Origin: Opitutaceae bacterium
Lineage (GTDB): Bacteria; Verrucomicrobiota; Verrucomicrobiia; Opitutales; Opitutaceae
Assembly: GCA_027482185.1 (NCBI GenBank)
Contig: JAIXWF010000003.1
Coordinates: 248,001 to 312,000, forward strand
Direction: 5' to 3'
DNA length: 64,000 bases
Positions 46,336 through 53,108 of the stretch are shown piece by piece. The position numbers and the translations under genes are program-made. Each line of letters opens with the position of its first letter. Position 1 is the first letter of the stretch. The notes beneath the pieces were generated by a model that saw only the letters and a program-made list of their open reading frames with translations, did no database searches and had not been told where the DNA came from.

Positions 46336-46443
46336 ATGTCTCTCAACGCCGTCACGACCGTTTCGTTTGCCGCCCACGTTTCCGTGGTCGCCGCCGTCGT
46401 GTCCGTCGTCTCCGCCGTTACCAAGGCGCCGAGAGGGTTCTGA
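46336..46443 (+). CDS. valine-rich leader peptide
   Basis: A 35-codon reading frame (ATG 46336, TGA 46441-46443) with ten Val, clustered as V-S-V-V-A-A-V-V-S-V-V-S-A-V, plus many Ala and Ser. This composition is typical of the leader peptides that sense branched-chain amino-acid supply, such as IvbL of E. coli. An intrinsic terminator starts 15 bases after its stop. The last codons contain CCGAGAGGG (46429-46437), which mimics the 3' arm of that terminator and can pair with its 5' arm with one bulged base. A ribosome reaching the stop would mask this segment and favour termination. A ribosome stalled at Val codons would free it and allow read-through. No Shine-Dalgarno is seen. No valine, isoleucine or leucine gene follows. 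Confidence 0.65.
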   Translation: MSLNAVTTVSFAAHVSVVAAVVSVVSAVTKAPRGF

Positions 46444-46457
46444 CGTCTAACGACTCT

Positions 46458-46492
46458 GCCCCTCCGGTGCCAAACCGGAGGGGCTTTTTTTT
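46458..46492 (+). terminator. intrinsic terminator (attenuator) behind the leader peptide
   Basis: Perfect 10-base-pair stem: GCCCCTCCGG at 46458-46467, loop of seven bases, CCGGAGGGGC at 46475-46484, then eight T (46485-46492). It is the only classical stem-plus-T-run terminator I found in the window. Together with the leader frame and the competing segment at 46429-46437 it forms an attenuator. Confidence 0.85.
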
Positions 46493-46531
46493 GGCCTCTG
46501 CGGAATGGTGCGGGAAGGGCGCCCAACGCCC

Positions 46532-46732
46532 ATGATCACCCTCGACCGCCTCCCTCCCCGTCAGCCGCCGGCCCCGCCGGCCCCCGCCGCGCCGCGGGCC
46601 GCCCGCCCGTTGCTCGCGCCGAGCGCCTTCACCCTGAGCGGCACCGCGCCGACGCACGATTTCCTCGTGCCGAACCCGCGGCCCGACCTCGCCGCCGACC
46701 GCCACTTCCTCCGCATGATCGAGGCGGGATGA
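46532..46732 (+). CDS. small Pro/Ala-rich hypothetical protein
   Basis: A 66-codon frame, the only plus-strand candidate that the attenuator could control. The N-terminal half is very rich in Pro and Ala. The C-terminal half (T-L-S-G-T-A-P-T-H-D-F-L-V-P-N-P-R-P-D-L) looks more protein-like and ends R-H-F-L-R-M-I-E-A-G. I do not recognise it. A G-G-G-A-A-G-G-G tract lies about 20 bases upstream of the ATG, too far for normal spacing. It could be a real small gene or chance coding in GC-rich DNA. Confidence 0.4.
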   Translation: MITLDRLPPRQPPAPPAPAAPRAARPLLAPSAFTLSGTAPTHDFLVPNPRPDLAADRHFLRMIEAG

Positions 46733-46750
46733 GAGGCCGCGTAGGGCGGA

Positions 46751-46871
46751 GTTGAGAGTTGAGAGCTGAGGGTTGAGTGACCGATCCGATGGAACGAAGG
46801 TCACCGGGCGGCCGAAGACGTTCGGCGCGGTTGGGTTTTCCTCTCAACACTCAACCCAATACTCTCAACTG
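46751..46871. repeat. family A heptad arrays, inverted pair in a convergent gap
   Basis: Left arm 46751-46780: G-T-T-G-A-G-A twice, G-C-T-G-A-G-G, G-T-T-G-A-G-T, then GACCGATC. Right arm about 46838-46871: reverse complement of G-T-T-G-A-G-A, G-T-A-T-T-G-G, G-T-T-G-A-G-T, G-T-T-G-A-G-A. The arms face each other over about 60 bases. The array fills the gap between the small hypothetical gene and the DUF1684 gene. Confidence 0.75.
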
Positions 46872-46882
46872 CGAAGCCAGTT

Positions 46883-47785
46883 TCAATGCTCCTCCCCGCG
46901 GTAGCGCTTCTCGCCGGCGCGGACGGGGAACGGCAGGCGGTTGCCCTTCGCCGGCAGCGGGCAGGCGGCGAACGGCGTGAACGCGCAGGGCGGATTCTGC
47001 ATCCGGTTGAAGTCCAGCACGAGCGGCCCCGCCTCCGGCCGGTCGATGTAGAGGAAACGCGCGGCGCCGTAGGTCTCGGTGCCGCTGGTCGCGTCGGAGA
47101 GCACGAAATAGGGCCGCGTGCCCGGGCCGTCGTCGAAGGGCTCGATCTCGTACGTCCGGCCTTGATACGTGAAGACGGCCTTGCCCGGCACAAGGGCGCG
47201 GTCCGGCTGGCCGCGGCTGTTGGTGTAGGGGACGAATCGCGCCTTCTCGTAGGGCACCCACGTCGCCGCGATCACCCACTGCGGGTCGATCGGAAAATAA
47301 TCGAGACCGAGAAAACCGGTGAGCCGCGGCGACGCGCTGTCCTTCACCCGCAGGGCCTTCTTCCCGCCGCGCTCGAGGGCGTAGAGGCTGACGGTGCCGA
47401 ACTTCACCAGCCCGCCCGGGGCCGTCCCCTGCTCCGGCCGCAGCACCGTCCGGGTGAACGCGGCGTCCTCGTAGGTCGCCGCCGTGCCCGCGGCCAGTTC
47501 GAGCACGATCTGTCCGTCGGCGGCCAAGGTCGCGGTGCCGAGCCGGGCCGGGCCCTTGGCCAAAACGACCTCGTTGTCCGGGGCGGAACCGACGCGGTTC
47601 GGACCCGGTTGCAGGTAGTGCAGCCCGATCAGCGAGAGCCAACCGTCGGGCGCCGTCAGCCGGCCCACGCGCTCGCCGCGCCATTTCTCCACGGCCCGCG
47701 CCACCTCGGAATTCGCGGCCTCCGCCGCGGCCAAGCCGGACGCGGCGCCGAGGCCGAGCAGCATCGATAGGACAATCCGTCGCAT
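46883..47785 (-). CDS. exported DUF1684-family protein
   Basis: A 300-residue protein of the DUF1684 family with a signal peptide (M-R-R-I-V-L-S-M-L-L-G-L-G-A-A-S-G-L-A-A-A). Family features: W-R-G-E-R-V-G-R-L-T-A-P-D-G-W-L-S-L-I-G near 36-55, L-D-Y-F-P-I-D-P-Q-W, and the C-terminal L-D-F-N-R-M-Q-N-P-P-C-A-F-T-P-F-A-A-C-P. No function is established for the family to my knowledge. It lies 53 bases downstream of the transporter/spermidine-synthase-like gene on the same strand and may share its transcript. Confidence 0.82.
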   Translation of the reverse strand: MRRIVLSMLLGLGAASGLAAAEAANSEVARAVEKWRGERVGRLTAPDGWLSLIGLHYLQPGPNRVGSAPDNEVVLAKGPARLGTATLAADGQIVLELAAGTAATYEDAAFTRTVLRPEQGTAPGGLVKFGTVSLYALERGGKKALRVKDSASPRLTGFLGLDYFPIDPQWVIAATWVPYEKARFVPYTNSRGQPDRALVPGKAVFTYQGRTYEIEPFDDGPGTRPYFVLSDATSGTETYGAARFLYIDRPEAGPLVLDFNRMQNPPCAFTPFAACPLPAKGNRLPFPVRAGEKRYRGEEH

Positions 47786-47838
47786 GCCCGCACCGTGGCC
47801 GGCGCCGCCGCGGGGTCAAATCCGCGGCGGCCGGCCGC

Positions 47839-50094
47839 TCACTTCATGATCGCGTAAAGGCTCGCGAAGTCGTCCGTCCACAGCGGCAGGTTCGACGGGT
47901 GCGCCTCGGGCGCATCGGCGCCGTCGCGGATGCGTTCGCTCGCCATGTAGGTCTTGTTCTTGGACAGCACCATCCACGTCGTCGCGTAGATCCACCACTC
48001 CGGCTCGCTGTCGTCGGAGATCGTCACGGCCTCGTAGCCGAAGTGCGCCGCGAGTTTCTCCACCACCGGCCGCAGGTCGAGGTAGCGGTTGGAAATGTGG
48101 ATCGCGAGGACGCCGTCGGGCTTCAGCTGCTTCTCGTAAATGGCGAAGGCTTCCTTGGTCAGCAGGTGGACGGGGATCGCGTCGCTGCTGAAGGCGTCGA
48201 GGGCGAGCAGGTCGAACTGCTGGCCCGGTTTGCCGTCGATCTCCTCCTCCATCATCAGGCGCGCGTCGCCCATGACGACGTCGACCTTGGCCTGGCAATA
48301 TTCGAGGTACTTGAACTGCTCGCGGGCCAGCCGCTCGACCTCGGGGTTGATCTCGTAGATGCGCAGGTAGTCGCCCTTGCGCGCGTAGACGGCGAGCGAG
48401 CCGGTGCCGAGGCCGACGAGGCCGAGCCGGCGCGGGGTCTGCGGCAGCGTGTTGATCGCGCGGCCGACGCCGCTGGAATCGGCGTAATAGCTCGTCGGCA
48501 TGACGGACTTTTCCGGCTTGGTGAACTGGAATCCGTGGGTCGTCGCGCCGTGCAGCAGGAGGCGGTAGTTTTCCTCCGGGTCGTCGGCGTTGTAATTGTA
48601 GACCTTGAGGGTGCCGTAGAAATTGCGCGAGGCGCTGAGAATCTCGACCTGGCTGCGTTTGCCCCACTGCATGACGAACACGGCGCCGAGACCGACGCAG
48701 AGCGCCATCACGAAGACGCCCGTGCGCGGCCGCCATTCGCGGAGCAGACGGCGGCCGTCGAGGAAACTGATCCCGAGCCCCGCGATCGCGGCGAGGAGGT
48801 ACGGCCAGCGGCGCTTGAAGAAATCGGCGTACTCGCCGGCGAGGCCGGGGCTGTCGTCGAACCACGAGCGCAGCAGCGGCAACCCGCCGATGATCAGCAG
48901 CCCGCCGACCGCGGCCGCCAGGACCATGGCGCGGCTGCGGTGCCGGTAGCAAAGCACGCCGACCGCGTAGCTGAGCAGCCACAGGCCGATCTGGAGCTCG
49001 CGGTAGTCGTTGAAGATCGCCGGGGCGGCCACGGCCACGAGGAAACCGCCGAGCGCGCCGCCGGCGGAGATCATGAGAAAGTAGGACGTCAGCCGCTGCG
49101 GCGGCGGCTTCAGGCGGTAAAGTTCGCCGTGGCAGACCATGCACGCGACAAAGAGCGTGGCCGTGTAGCCGACGATCTGGAGGCGCATCGGCGCATCCGT
49201 GCCGACCGGCAGCAACTGCGCCACAACCGCGGACCCGAGGACGAGCAGCGGGATGAAGACCCAGCGGTTGTACCAGCGCGCGTGGTCGAAGCAGATGATG
49301 AAGGTCAGCAGGTACAGACTGAGCGGCAGCACCCAGAGGAACGGGATGACGGCGATTTCCTGGCAGAGCTTGTTGGTCGTCGCGAGGAGCAGCACGGACG
49401 CGATCGCCGGCAACGCCACCCAGAGCAGTTTGTCGACGCCCGGCGTGACCTCGGCATCGGCTTCCGCCGCCGGGGAATCACCGGCGGACGAGGCCGCCGC
49501 GGCCGCCGCGTCGCGCGCGTTGCGCCAGAGCCGCCAGGCGCAGTAGCCGCAGAAGAGCACGAAGACCGCGAGGCCGGCGGACCACATGTAGGCCTGGGCG
49601 TGGCGGGTGAACTTGACCTCGAAGTAGGCCGGGTAGCTGAGCAGCGCGAGCAGCGAACCGACGTTCGAAAGGGCGTAGAGGCGGTACGGCGAAACACCGG
49701 GATTCGTCTGGCTGAACCACTGCTGCATCAGCGGGCCGGTCGACGAGAGCACGAAGTACGGCAGGCCGATGCTCATCGAGAGCAGCAACAGAATCCGCCA
49801 CGTGGGGTCGCCCGCAACATGCGTTTTCCAGTCGTCGGACGGCGCGATCGGCAGCACCGCGAGGGAAAGACCGAGCAGCACAAGGTGCACGATCACCTGC
49901 TGCCGCGGCTTCAACTTGGTCAGGAAGTGCGCGTACGCGTAGCCGCCCAGCAGTACCGTCTGGAAAAAGAGCAGGCAGGTCGTCCAGACCCCGGGGCCGC
50001 CCCCGAACCAGGGCAAAATGAACTTGCCGATGAGCGGTTGGACCTGGAACAGGAGGAAGGCGCCCGTGAAAATCGTGAGCGCAAAGGGAAGCAT
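47839..50094 (-). CDS. fused multi-spanning membrane protein with spermidine-synthase-like domain
   Basis: A 751-residue fusion. The first ~510 residues hold about twelve to fourteen hydrophobic helices, starting L-P-F-A-L-T-I-F-T-G-A-F-L-L-F-Q-V-Q-P-L-I-G-K. The C-terminal ~220 residues form a class I methyltransferase/spermidine-synthase fold with L-G-L-V-G-L-G-T-G-S-L, I-Y-E-I-N-P-E-V and L-L-A-L-D-A-F-S-S-D-A-I-P-V-H-L-L-T. Such fused proteins are widespread and usually annotated as fused MFS/spermidine synthase. An Ala/Ser-rich loop (about 208-228) lies between helices. Whether it makes polyamines is not known. Confidence 0.85.
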   Translation of the reverse strand: MLPFALTIFTGAFLLFQVQPLIGKFILPWFGGGPGVWTTCLLFFQTVLLGGYAYAHFLTKLKPRQQVIVHLVLLGLSLAVLPIAPSDDWKTHVAGDPTWRILLLLSMSIGLPYFVLSSTGPLMQQWFSQTNPGVSPYRLYALSNVGSLLALLSYPAYFEVKFTRHAQAYMWSAGLAVFVLFCGYCAWRLWRNARDAAAAAASSAGDSPAAEADAEVTPGVDKLLWVALPAIASVLLLATTNKLCQEIAVIPFLWVLPLSLYLLTFIICFDHARWYNRWVFIPLLVLGSAVVAQLLPVGTDAPMRLQIVGYTATLFVACMVCHGELYRLKPPPQRLTSYFLMISAGGALGGFLVAVAAPAIFNDYRELQIGLWLLSYAVGVLCYRHRSRAMVLAAAVGGLLIIGGLPLLRSWFDDSPGLAGEYADFFKRRWPYLLAAIAGLGISFLDGRRLLREWRPRTGVFVMALCVGLGAVFVMQWGKRSQVEILSASRNFYGTLKVYNYNADDPEENYRLLLHGATTHGFQFTKPEKSVMPTSYYADSSGVGRAINTLPQTPRRLGLVGLGTGSLAVYARKGDYLRIYEINPEVERLAREQFKYLEYCQAKVDVVMGDARLMMEEEIDGKPGQQFDLLALDAFSSDAIPVHLLTKEAFAIYEKQLKPDGVLAIHISNRYLDLRPVVEKLAAHFGYEAVTISDDSEPEWWIYATTWMVLSKNKTYMASERIRDGADAPEAHPSNLPLWTDDFASLYAIMK

Positions 50095-50241
50095 GGGAGG
50101 CGGAGGTGGTTGGGGTGGAACCGCCGGGACAAGGCCAGCGGCCGTGGCATGACGGACGACATCCGAAATCGATGCAAGGCCGCGTGCGCCAAACCGACCG
50201 CGGCGGCCCGGGTGCAGGGGGCTTGGCCGACCGTGGCCCAC

Positions 50242-50262
50242 GGGCGCCGGCGCGCGGCGCCC
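50242..50262 (-). repeat. GTAG-prefixed GC hairpin, second copy
   Basis: A perfect 8-base-pair stem (GGGCGCCG / CGGCGCCC) with a 5-base loop. On the minus strand it is preceded by GTAG, the same design as at 46162-46186. It lies in the 265-base divergent gap between the fused transporter gene and the exported hypothetical gene. Nothing else was recognised in that gap. Confidence 0.5.
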
Positions 50263-50359
50263 CTACCCGACGCGGAAAACCGCGGGTCGGCCGGATTGGA
50301 AATACGGGAACCCGCGGTTTCGGCGTGAGTCCGGAAGCCCCGTGCCTCACGTTGCCCGC

Positions 50360-51085
50360 ATGCCCCGCCCTTGGTTCATCCGGCTCCTCGCGTTCCTCGC
50401 GGCCGCTTGCTCCCTCGGCGCCGCCGAAGCCGACCTCCGGTTTTCGCTGACGCTGTCCGCGCCGGAAAAAACCGCGGCGGGTTTCGGCCGGCTGAATTCC
50501 GACCAGATCGCCGTGATCGACGCCCTCGTGCGCCGCGACACCGCCCGCCAGGCCGCGGCCGCCGACGCCACGGCCGGCGAGAAAACCTTTGCCCAACGCC
50601 TGACCGCCGACGAACGCCGGACCGCCGGCCTCACCGAGCTGCCGGCGGACGAAGCCGCCCGGCTCGATACGTTCGTCGCCCGGTTCCAGGCCGCCCGCCT
50701 CGCGCGGACCTTGCTCGGGCCGCCGGCCTTCCACACCCGGGCAACCCGGATCCGAACCGAAGAAGCGAAACGCGACCGCGCGATCCACGGTTCCTTTTCC
50801 CTCAGCTACGGCTGGGGCAAGGGCGGCTACAGCGAGAAGACCGGCTCCATGGTGCTCAATTGGGAAGATCCCGACCGCGGGATCGCGGTGAGCTTCGCCT
50901 ACACGGAATCGCACATCAAAGGCGGCGGGGTTTACCGCGATCCGTACTACGATCCCTTCTACCGCGATCCGTTCGCGATCGACGGCCTGCGCCGTTTGCC
51001 CGACGCCAGCGAAGTCGCGGATCCGTTCAACGAATCGCGCCGGCGTTCGTACGACGCCAGTATCCGGATCGGGCCGCGGCCTTGA
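50360..51085 (+). CDS. exported hypothetical protein
   Basis: A 241-residue protein that I do not recognise. Signal peptide about 1-20 (F-I-R-L-L-A-F-L-A-A-A-C-S-L-G-A-A-E-A-D); C-S-L-G could also be read as a weak lipobox. Then a helical, charged region (about 25-120) and a Tyr/Gly-rich C-terminal part (S-L-S-Y-G-W-G-K-G-G-Y-S-E-K; G-G-V-Y-R-D-P-Y-Y-D-P-F-Y-R-D-P-F). A secreted or envelope protein is likely. It ends at a strong GC hairpin and converges on the exported hydrolase gene. Confidence 0.65.
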   Translation: MPRPWFIRLLAFLAAACSLGAAEADLRFSLTLSAPEKTAAGFGRLNSDQIAVIDALVRRDTARQAAAADATAGEKTFAQRLTADERRTAGLTELPADEAARLDTFVARFQAARLARTLLGPPAFHTRATRIRTEEAKRDRAIHGSFSLSYGWGKGGYSEKTGSMVLNWEDPDRGIAVSFAYTESHIKGGGVYRDPYYDPFYRDPFAIDGLRRLPDASEVADPFNESRRRSYDASIRIGPRP

Positions 51086-51110
51086 GCGGCGGCGGCACTG
51101 CCGCCGCCGC
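51086..51110. terminator. GC-rich hairpin directly after the stop codon
   Basis: A perfect 10-base-pair stem (GCGGCGGCGG / CCGCCGCCGC) with a 5-base loop starts on the base after the stop of the exported hypothetical gene. No T-run follows. A family A heptad array begins eight bases later. Confidence 0.45.
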
Positions 51111-51118
51111 AGTCCCAA

Positions 51119-51158
51119 GTTGAAAGCCGAAAGTTGAAGGACCGAGCCGGGATCGGCC
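51119..51158 (+). repeat. family A heptad array (one arm) in a convergent gap
   Basis: Units G-T-T-G-A-A-A, G-C-C-G-A-A-A, G-T-T-G-A-A-G, then GACCGAGCC and GGGATCGGCC. It matches the minus-strand array at 33621 unit for unit in its first three units. No inverted partner was seen. Confidence 0.65.
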
Positions 51159-51185
51159 GAAACCCGGCGGCGACGGCGAACGCGT

Positions 51186-52253
51186 TTACTTCGCCGGTTC
51201 GGAATCGCGCAGCAGGGCGGCGAGTTCGTTTTGCCAAAGCTTGGCCACGGTGTGGGAACCGTGCCCGCGCGTGTCGGGCGACAGCGGCAAAACCACGGCG
51301 CGGCCGCGGGCCGGGCGCTTGATCTCGCGCTCGAGGATCCCGAGTTCGGGCGGATTGATGAGATCGTCGGCCGTGTTGATCGCCACGAGCGGCGCCTTGA
51401 TCTTTTCCAGGCCGGGCGCGGGGTCGTAGTCGTGCGAGGCCTCGATGGCGTAGAGGAAATCGTTCGCGTCACCGGTCTTCAGATACGACGTCACGAAAGT
51501 ATCGAGCACCGTGTCGGCTTGCGCCAGCGTCGGAGCCTCGGCCTGCCGCAACACCGGGTTGCTGCTCATGAAGTACAGCATCTGCGCGGCGAGACGGAGG
51601 GACCGCGGCTGGGTCTCGTAGTTGCCGTCCCGCCATTCCGGGTCGCCGCGGATCGCGTCGCTCACCATGCGCCGCCAGACGCGGTTCCGGCCGGAAATCG
51701 GCGCGGGCAGGCTCGCGAGGGGAAACAACGCATCCATGAAATCAGGATACATCTGCCCCCAGAGCCACGTGTGCATGCCGCCCATCGACGTGCCCATGAC
51801 GAGCCGCAGGTGCTTGACGCCGATGCCCTCGGTGAGCGTCCGGTAGCCGGCGACGACCATGTCGCGGTAGCCGTAGCGGGGAAATTTCGCGCGCAAACCG
51901 TCGCTCGGTTTCGACGAGCCGCCGTGGCCGATGCCGTCGAGGAGAATGACGAAGTGCTTCGCCGCATCGAGCGGTTGGCCCGGGCCGTAGAGCACGGCGA
52001 AGTCGGGCCGGAGGAACGACGCTCCGCTGCCGGTCGTGCCGTGCATGACCAGCACGGCGTTGCGCACGGTGCCGGCGGCGTCGACCTGCGGGCGACCGAG
52101 CATGCGGTAGTGCATGCGCAGCTCCGGCAGCGTCTCACCCGACGCGAAACGGAAATCGCGCAGGACGACGTCGCCTTCGCGGACGGGCGGCAGCTCCGCG
52201 GCGCGCAACGCCGCCGCCAACCCGCACAACAACAGCATCCAGATCGGTTTCAT
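51186..52253 (-). CDS. exported alpha/beta hydrolase of the homoserine O-acetyltransferase (MetX) type
   Basis: A 355-residue alpha/beta hydrolase whose closest fold relative is MetX/homoserine acetyltransferase. Nucleophile Ser in M-G-T-S-M-G-G-M-H, acid in I-N-T-A-D-D-L-I-N-P and His near R-G-H-G-S-H. Unlike true MetX it carries a signal peptide (W-M-L-L-L-C-G-L-A-A-A-L-R-A-A-E). The start of the core, L-R-D-F-R-F-A-S-G-E-T-L-P-E-L-R-M-H-Y, is MetX-like. An exported protein is unlikely to make O-acetylhomoserine for methionine synthesis, so a secreted esterase or acyltransferase is more likely. Confidence 0.83.
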   Translation of the reverse strand: MKPIWMLLLCGLAAALRAAELPPVREGDVVLRDFRFASGETLPELRMHYRMLGRPQVDAAGTVRNAVLVMHGTTGSGASFLRPDFAVLYGPGQPLDAAKHFVILLDGIGHGGSSKPSDGLRAKFPRYGYRDMVVAGYRTLTEGIGVKHLRLVMGTSMGGMHTWLWGQMYPDFMDALFPLASLPAPISGRNRVWRRMVSDAIRGDPEWRDGNYETQPRSLRLAAQMLYFMSSNPVLRQAEAPTLAQADTVLDTFVTSYLKTGDANDFLYAIEASHDYDPAPGLEKIKAPLVAINTADDLINPPELGILEREIKRPARGRAVVLPLSPDTRGHGSHTVAKLWQNELAALLRDSEPAK

Positions 52254-52270
52254 AAAGGAAAGCGGCGGCA

Positions 52271-52433
52271 GGTCACGGAGGGCACGGAGGAAAGCCGGAG
52301 GCCACCGAGTCCGGATGAACCCGAACAGCCCGGCGGAAAACGCAGTGCCCAATAACGCCGCGGCCACGACTGCGTCGCGGCAACCCCGGTGCCTCCGTGC
52401 CCTCCGGGTTTTCTCCGTGGTCTCCGTGACCCG
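52271..52433. repeat. inverted repeats with a period near 9 bases
   Basis: Left block 52271-52300 has units around C-A-C-G-G-A-G-G; right block 52390-52433 has C-T-C-C-G-T-G units. A 14-base stretch (GGAGGGCACGGAGG at 52277-52290) recurs as its exact reverse complement at 52392-52405. The core between them has no recognisable gene. It fills the 197-base spacer between the FMN reductase gene and the exported hydrolase gene, both on the minus strand. Similar in design to the heptad pairs, but with a different unit and period. Confidence 0.7.
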
Positions 52434-52450
52434 AATTCATCGCCGGGACG

Positions 52451-53023
52451 TCAACCGGCCCGCAGCGCCGCGGCGACGCGGACAAGCTCCGCGGCAACCG
52501 CCGCGACGGCTTGGCGGGGCCGTTCTTCGAGGAGTTTGCCATCGGGGCCGAAGGCCTTGTGCGCCGCGGGCAAGATGCACTGCGCGGGGATCACGTGGCA
52601 GCCGAGGTGCGTGAGCAGGGCGCGGGCGGCCGTCATGGACCGGATGCCGCCGAAGGCACCGGGCGAAGCCGACACGACGGCCGCGACCTTCCCGGCGAAG
52701 GGATTGTCGTCGTCGGCGCGCGTGCACCAATCGATCGTGTTCTTCAGCAGCGGTGTGAGCTGGGAATTGTATTCCGGCGAGGCGATCAGCAGCGCGTCGT
52801 GGCCGCGCAGCAGCGAGATCAGGCGGACGGCGTTTTCGGGCAGGCCGGAGGCGTCTTCGAGGTCGCCGTGGTAGAGGGGCAGGACGTAGTCGTTGAGATC
52901 GACGAGCGTGGTCTCGCCGCCGGCGGCGCGGGCGGCCGCGACGACCTCGGCGAGGAGCTTGCGGTTGAGCGACTCGCGGCGGGCGCTGCCGGCGAACGCG
53001 AGGATGCGCGGGGCGGTGGGCAT
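52451..53023 (-). CDS. NADPH-dependent FMN reductase-type flavoprotein
   Basis: A 190-residue flavodoxin-fold reductase. FMN-phosphate loop F-A-G-S-A-R-R-E-S-L-N-R-K-L (about 11-24), A-S-P-E-Y-N-S-Q near 80 and the later S-A-S-P-G-A-F-G-G motif. Members reduce quinones, chromate or azo compounds, or supply reduced flavin; the physiological acceptor is unknown. It lies 85 bases downstream of valS on the same strand. Confidence 0.87.
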   Translation of the reverse strand: MPTAPRILAFAGSARRESLNRKLLAEVVAAARAAGGETTLVDLNDYVLPLYHGDLEDASGLPENAVRLISLLRGHDALLIASPEYNSQLTPLLKNTIDWCTRADDDNPFAGKVAAVVSASPGAFGGIRSMTAARALLTHLGCHVIPAQCILPAAHKAFGPDGKLLEERPRQAVAAVAAELVRVAAALRAG

Positions 53024-53108
53024 GCGCGGAGGGAAGCAGGCCGCGGGCCGACGGCAAGCGCCGCGCCGGAAAAGCCGGACGGAAGCGGATTCCGTCCGGC
53101 GTAAACGT

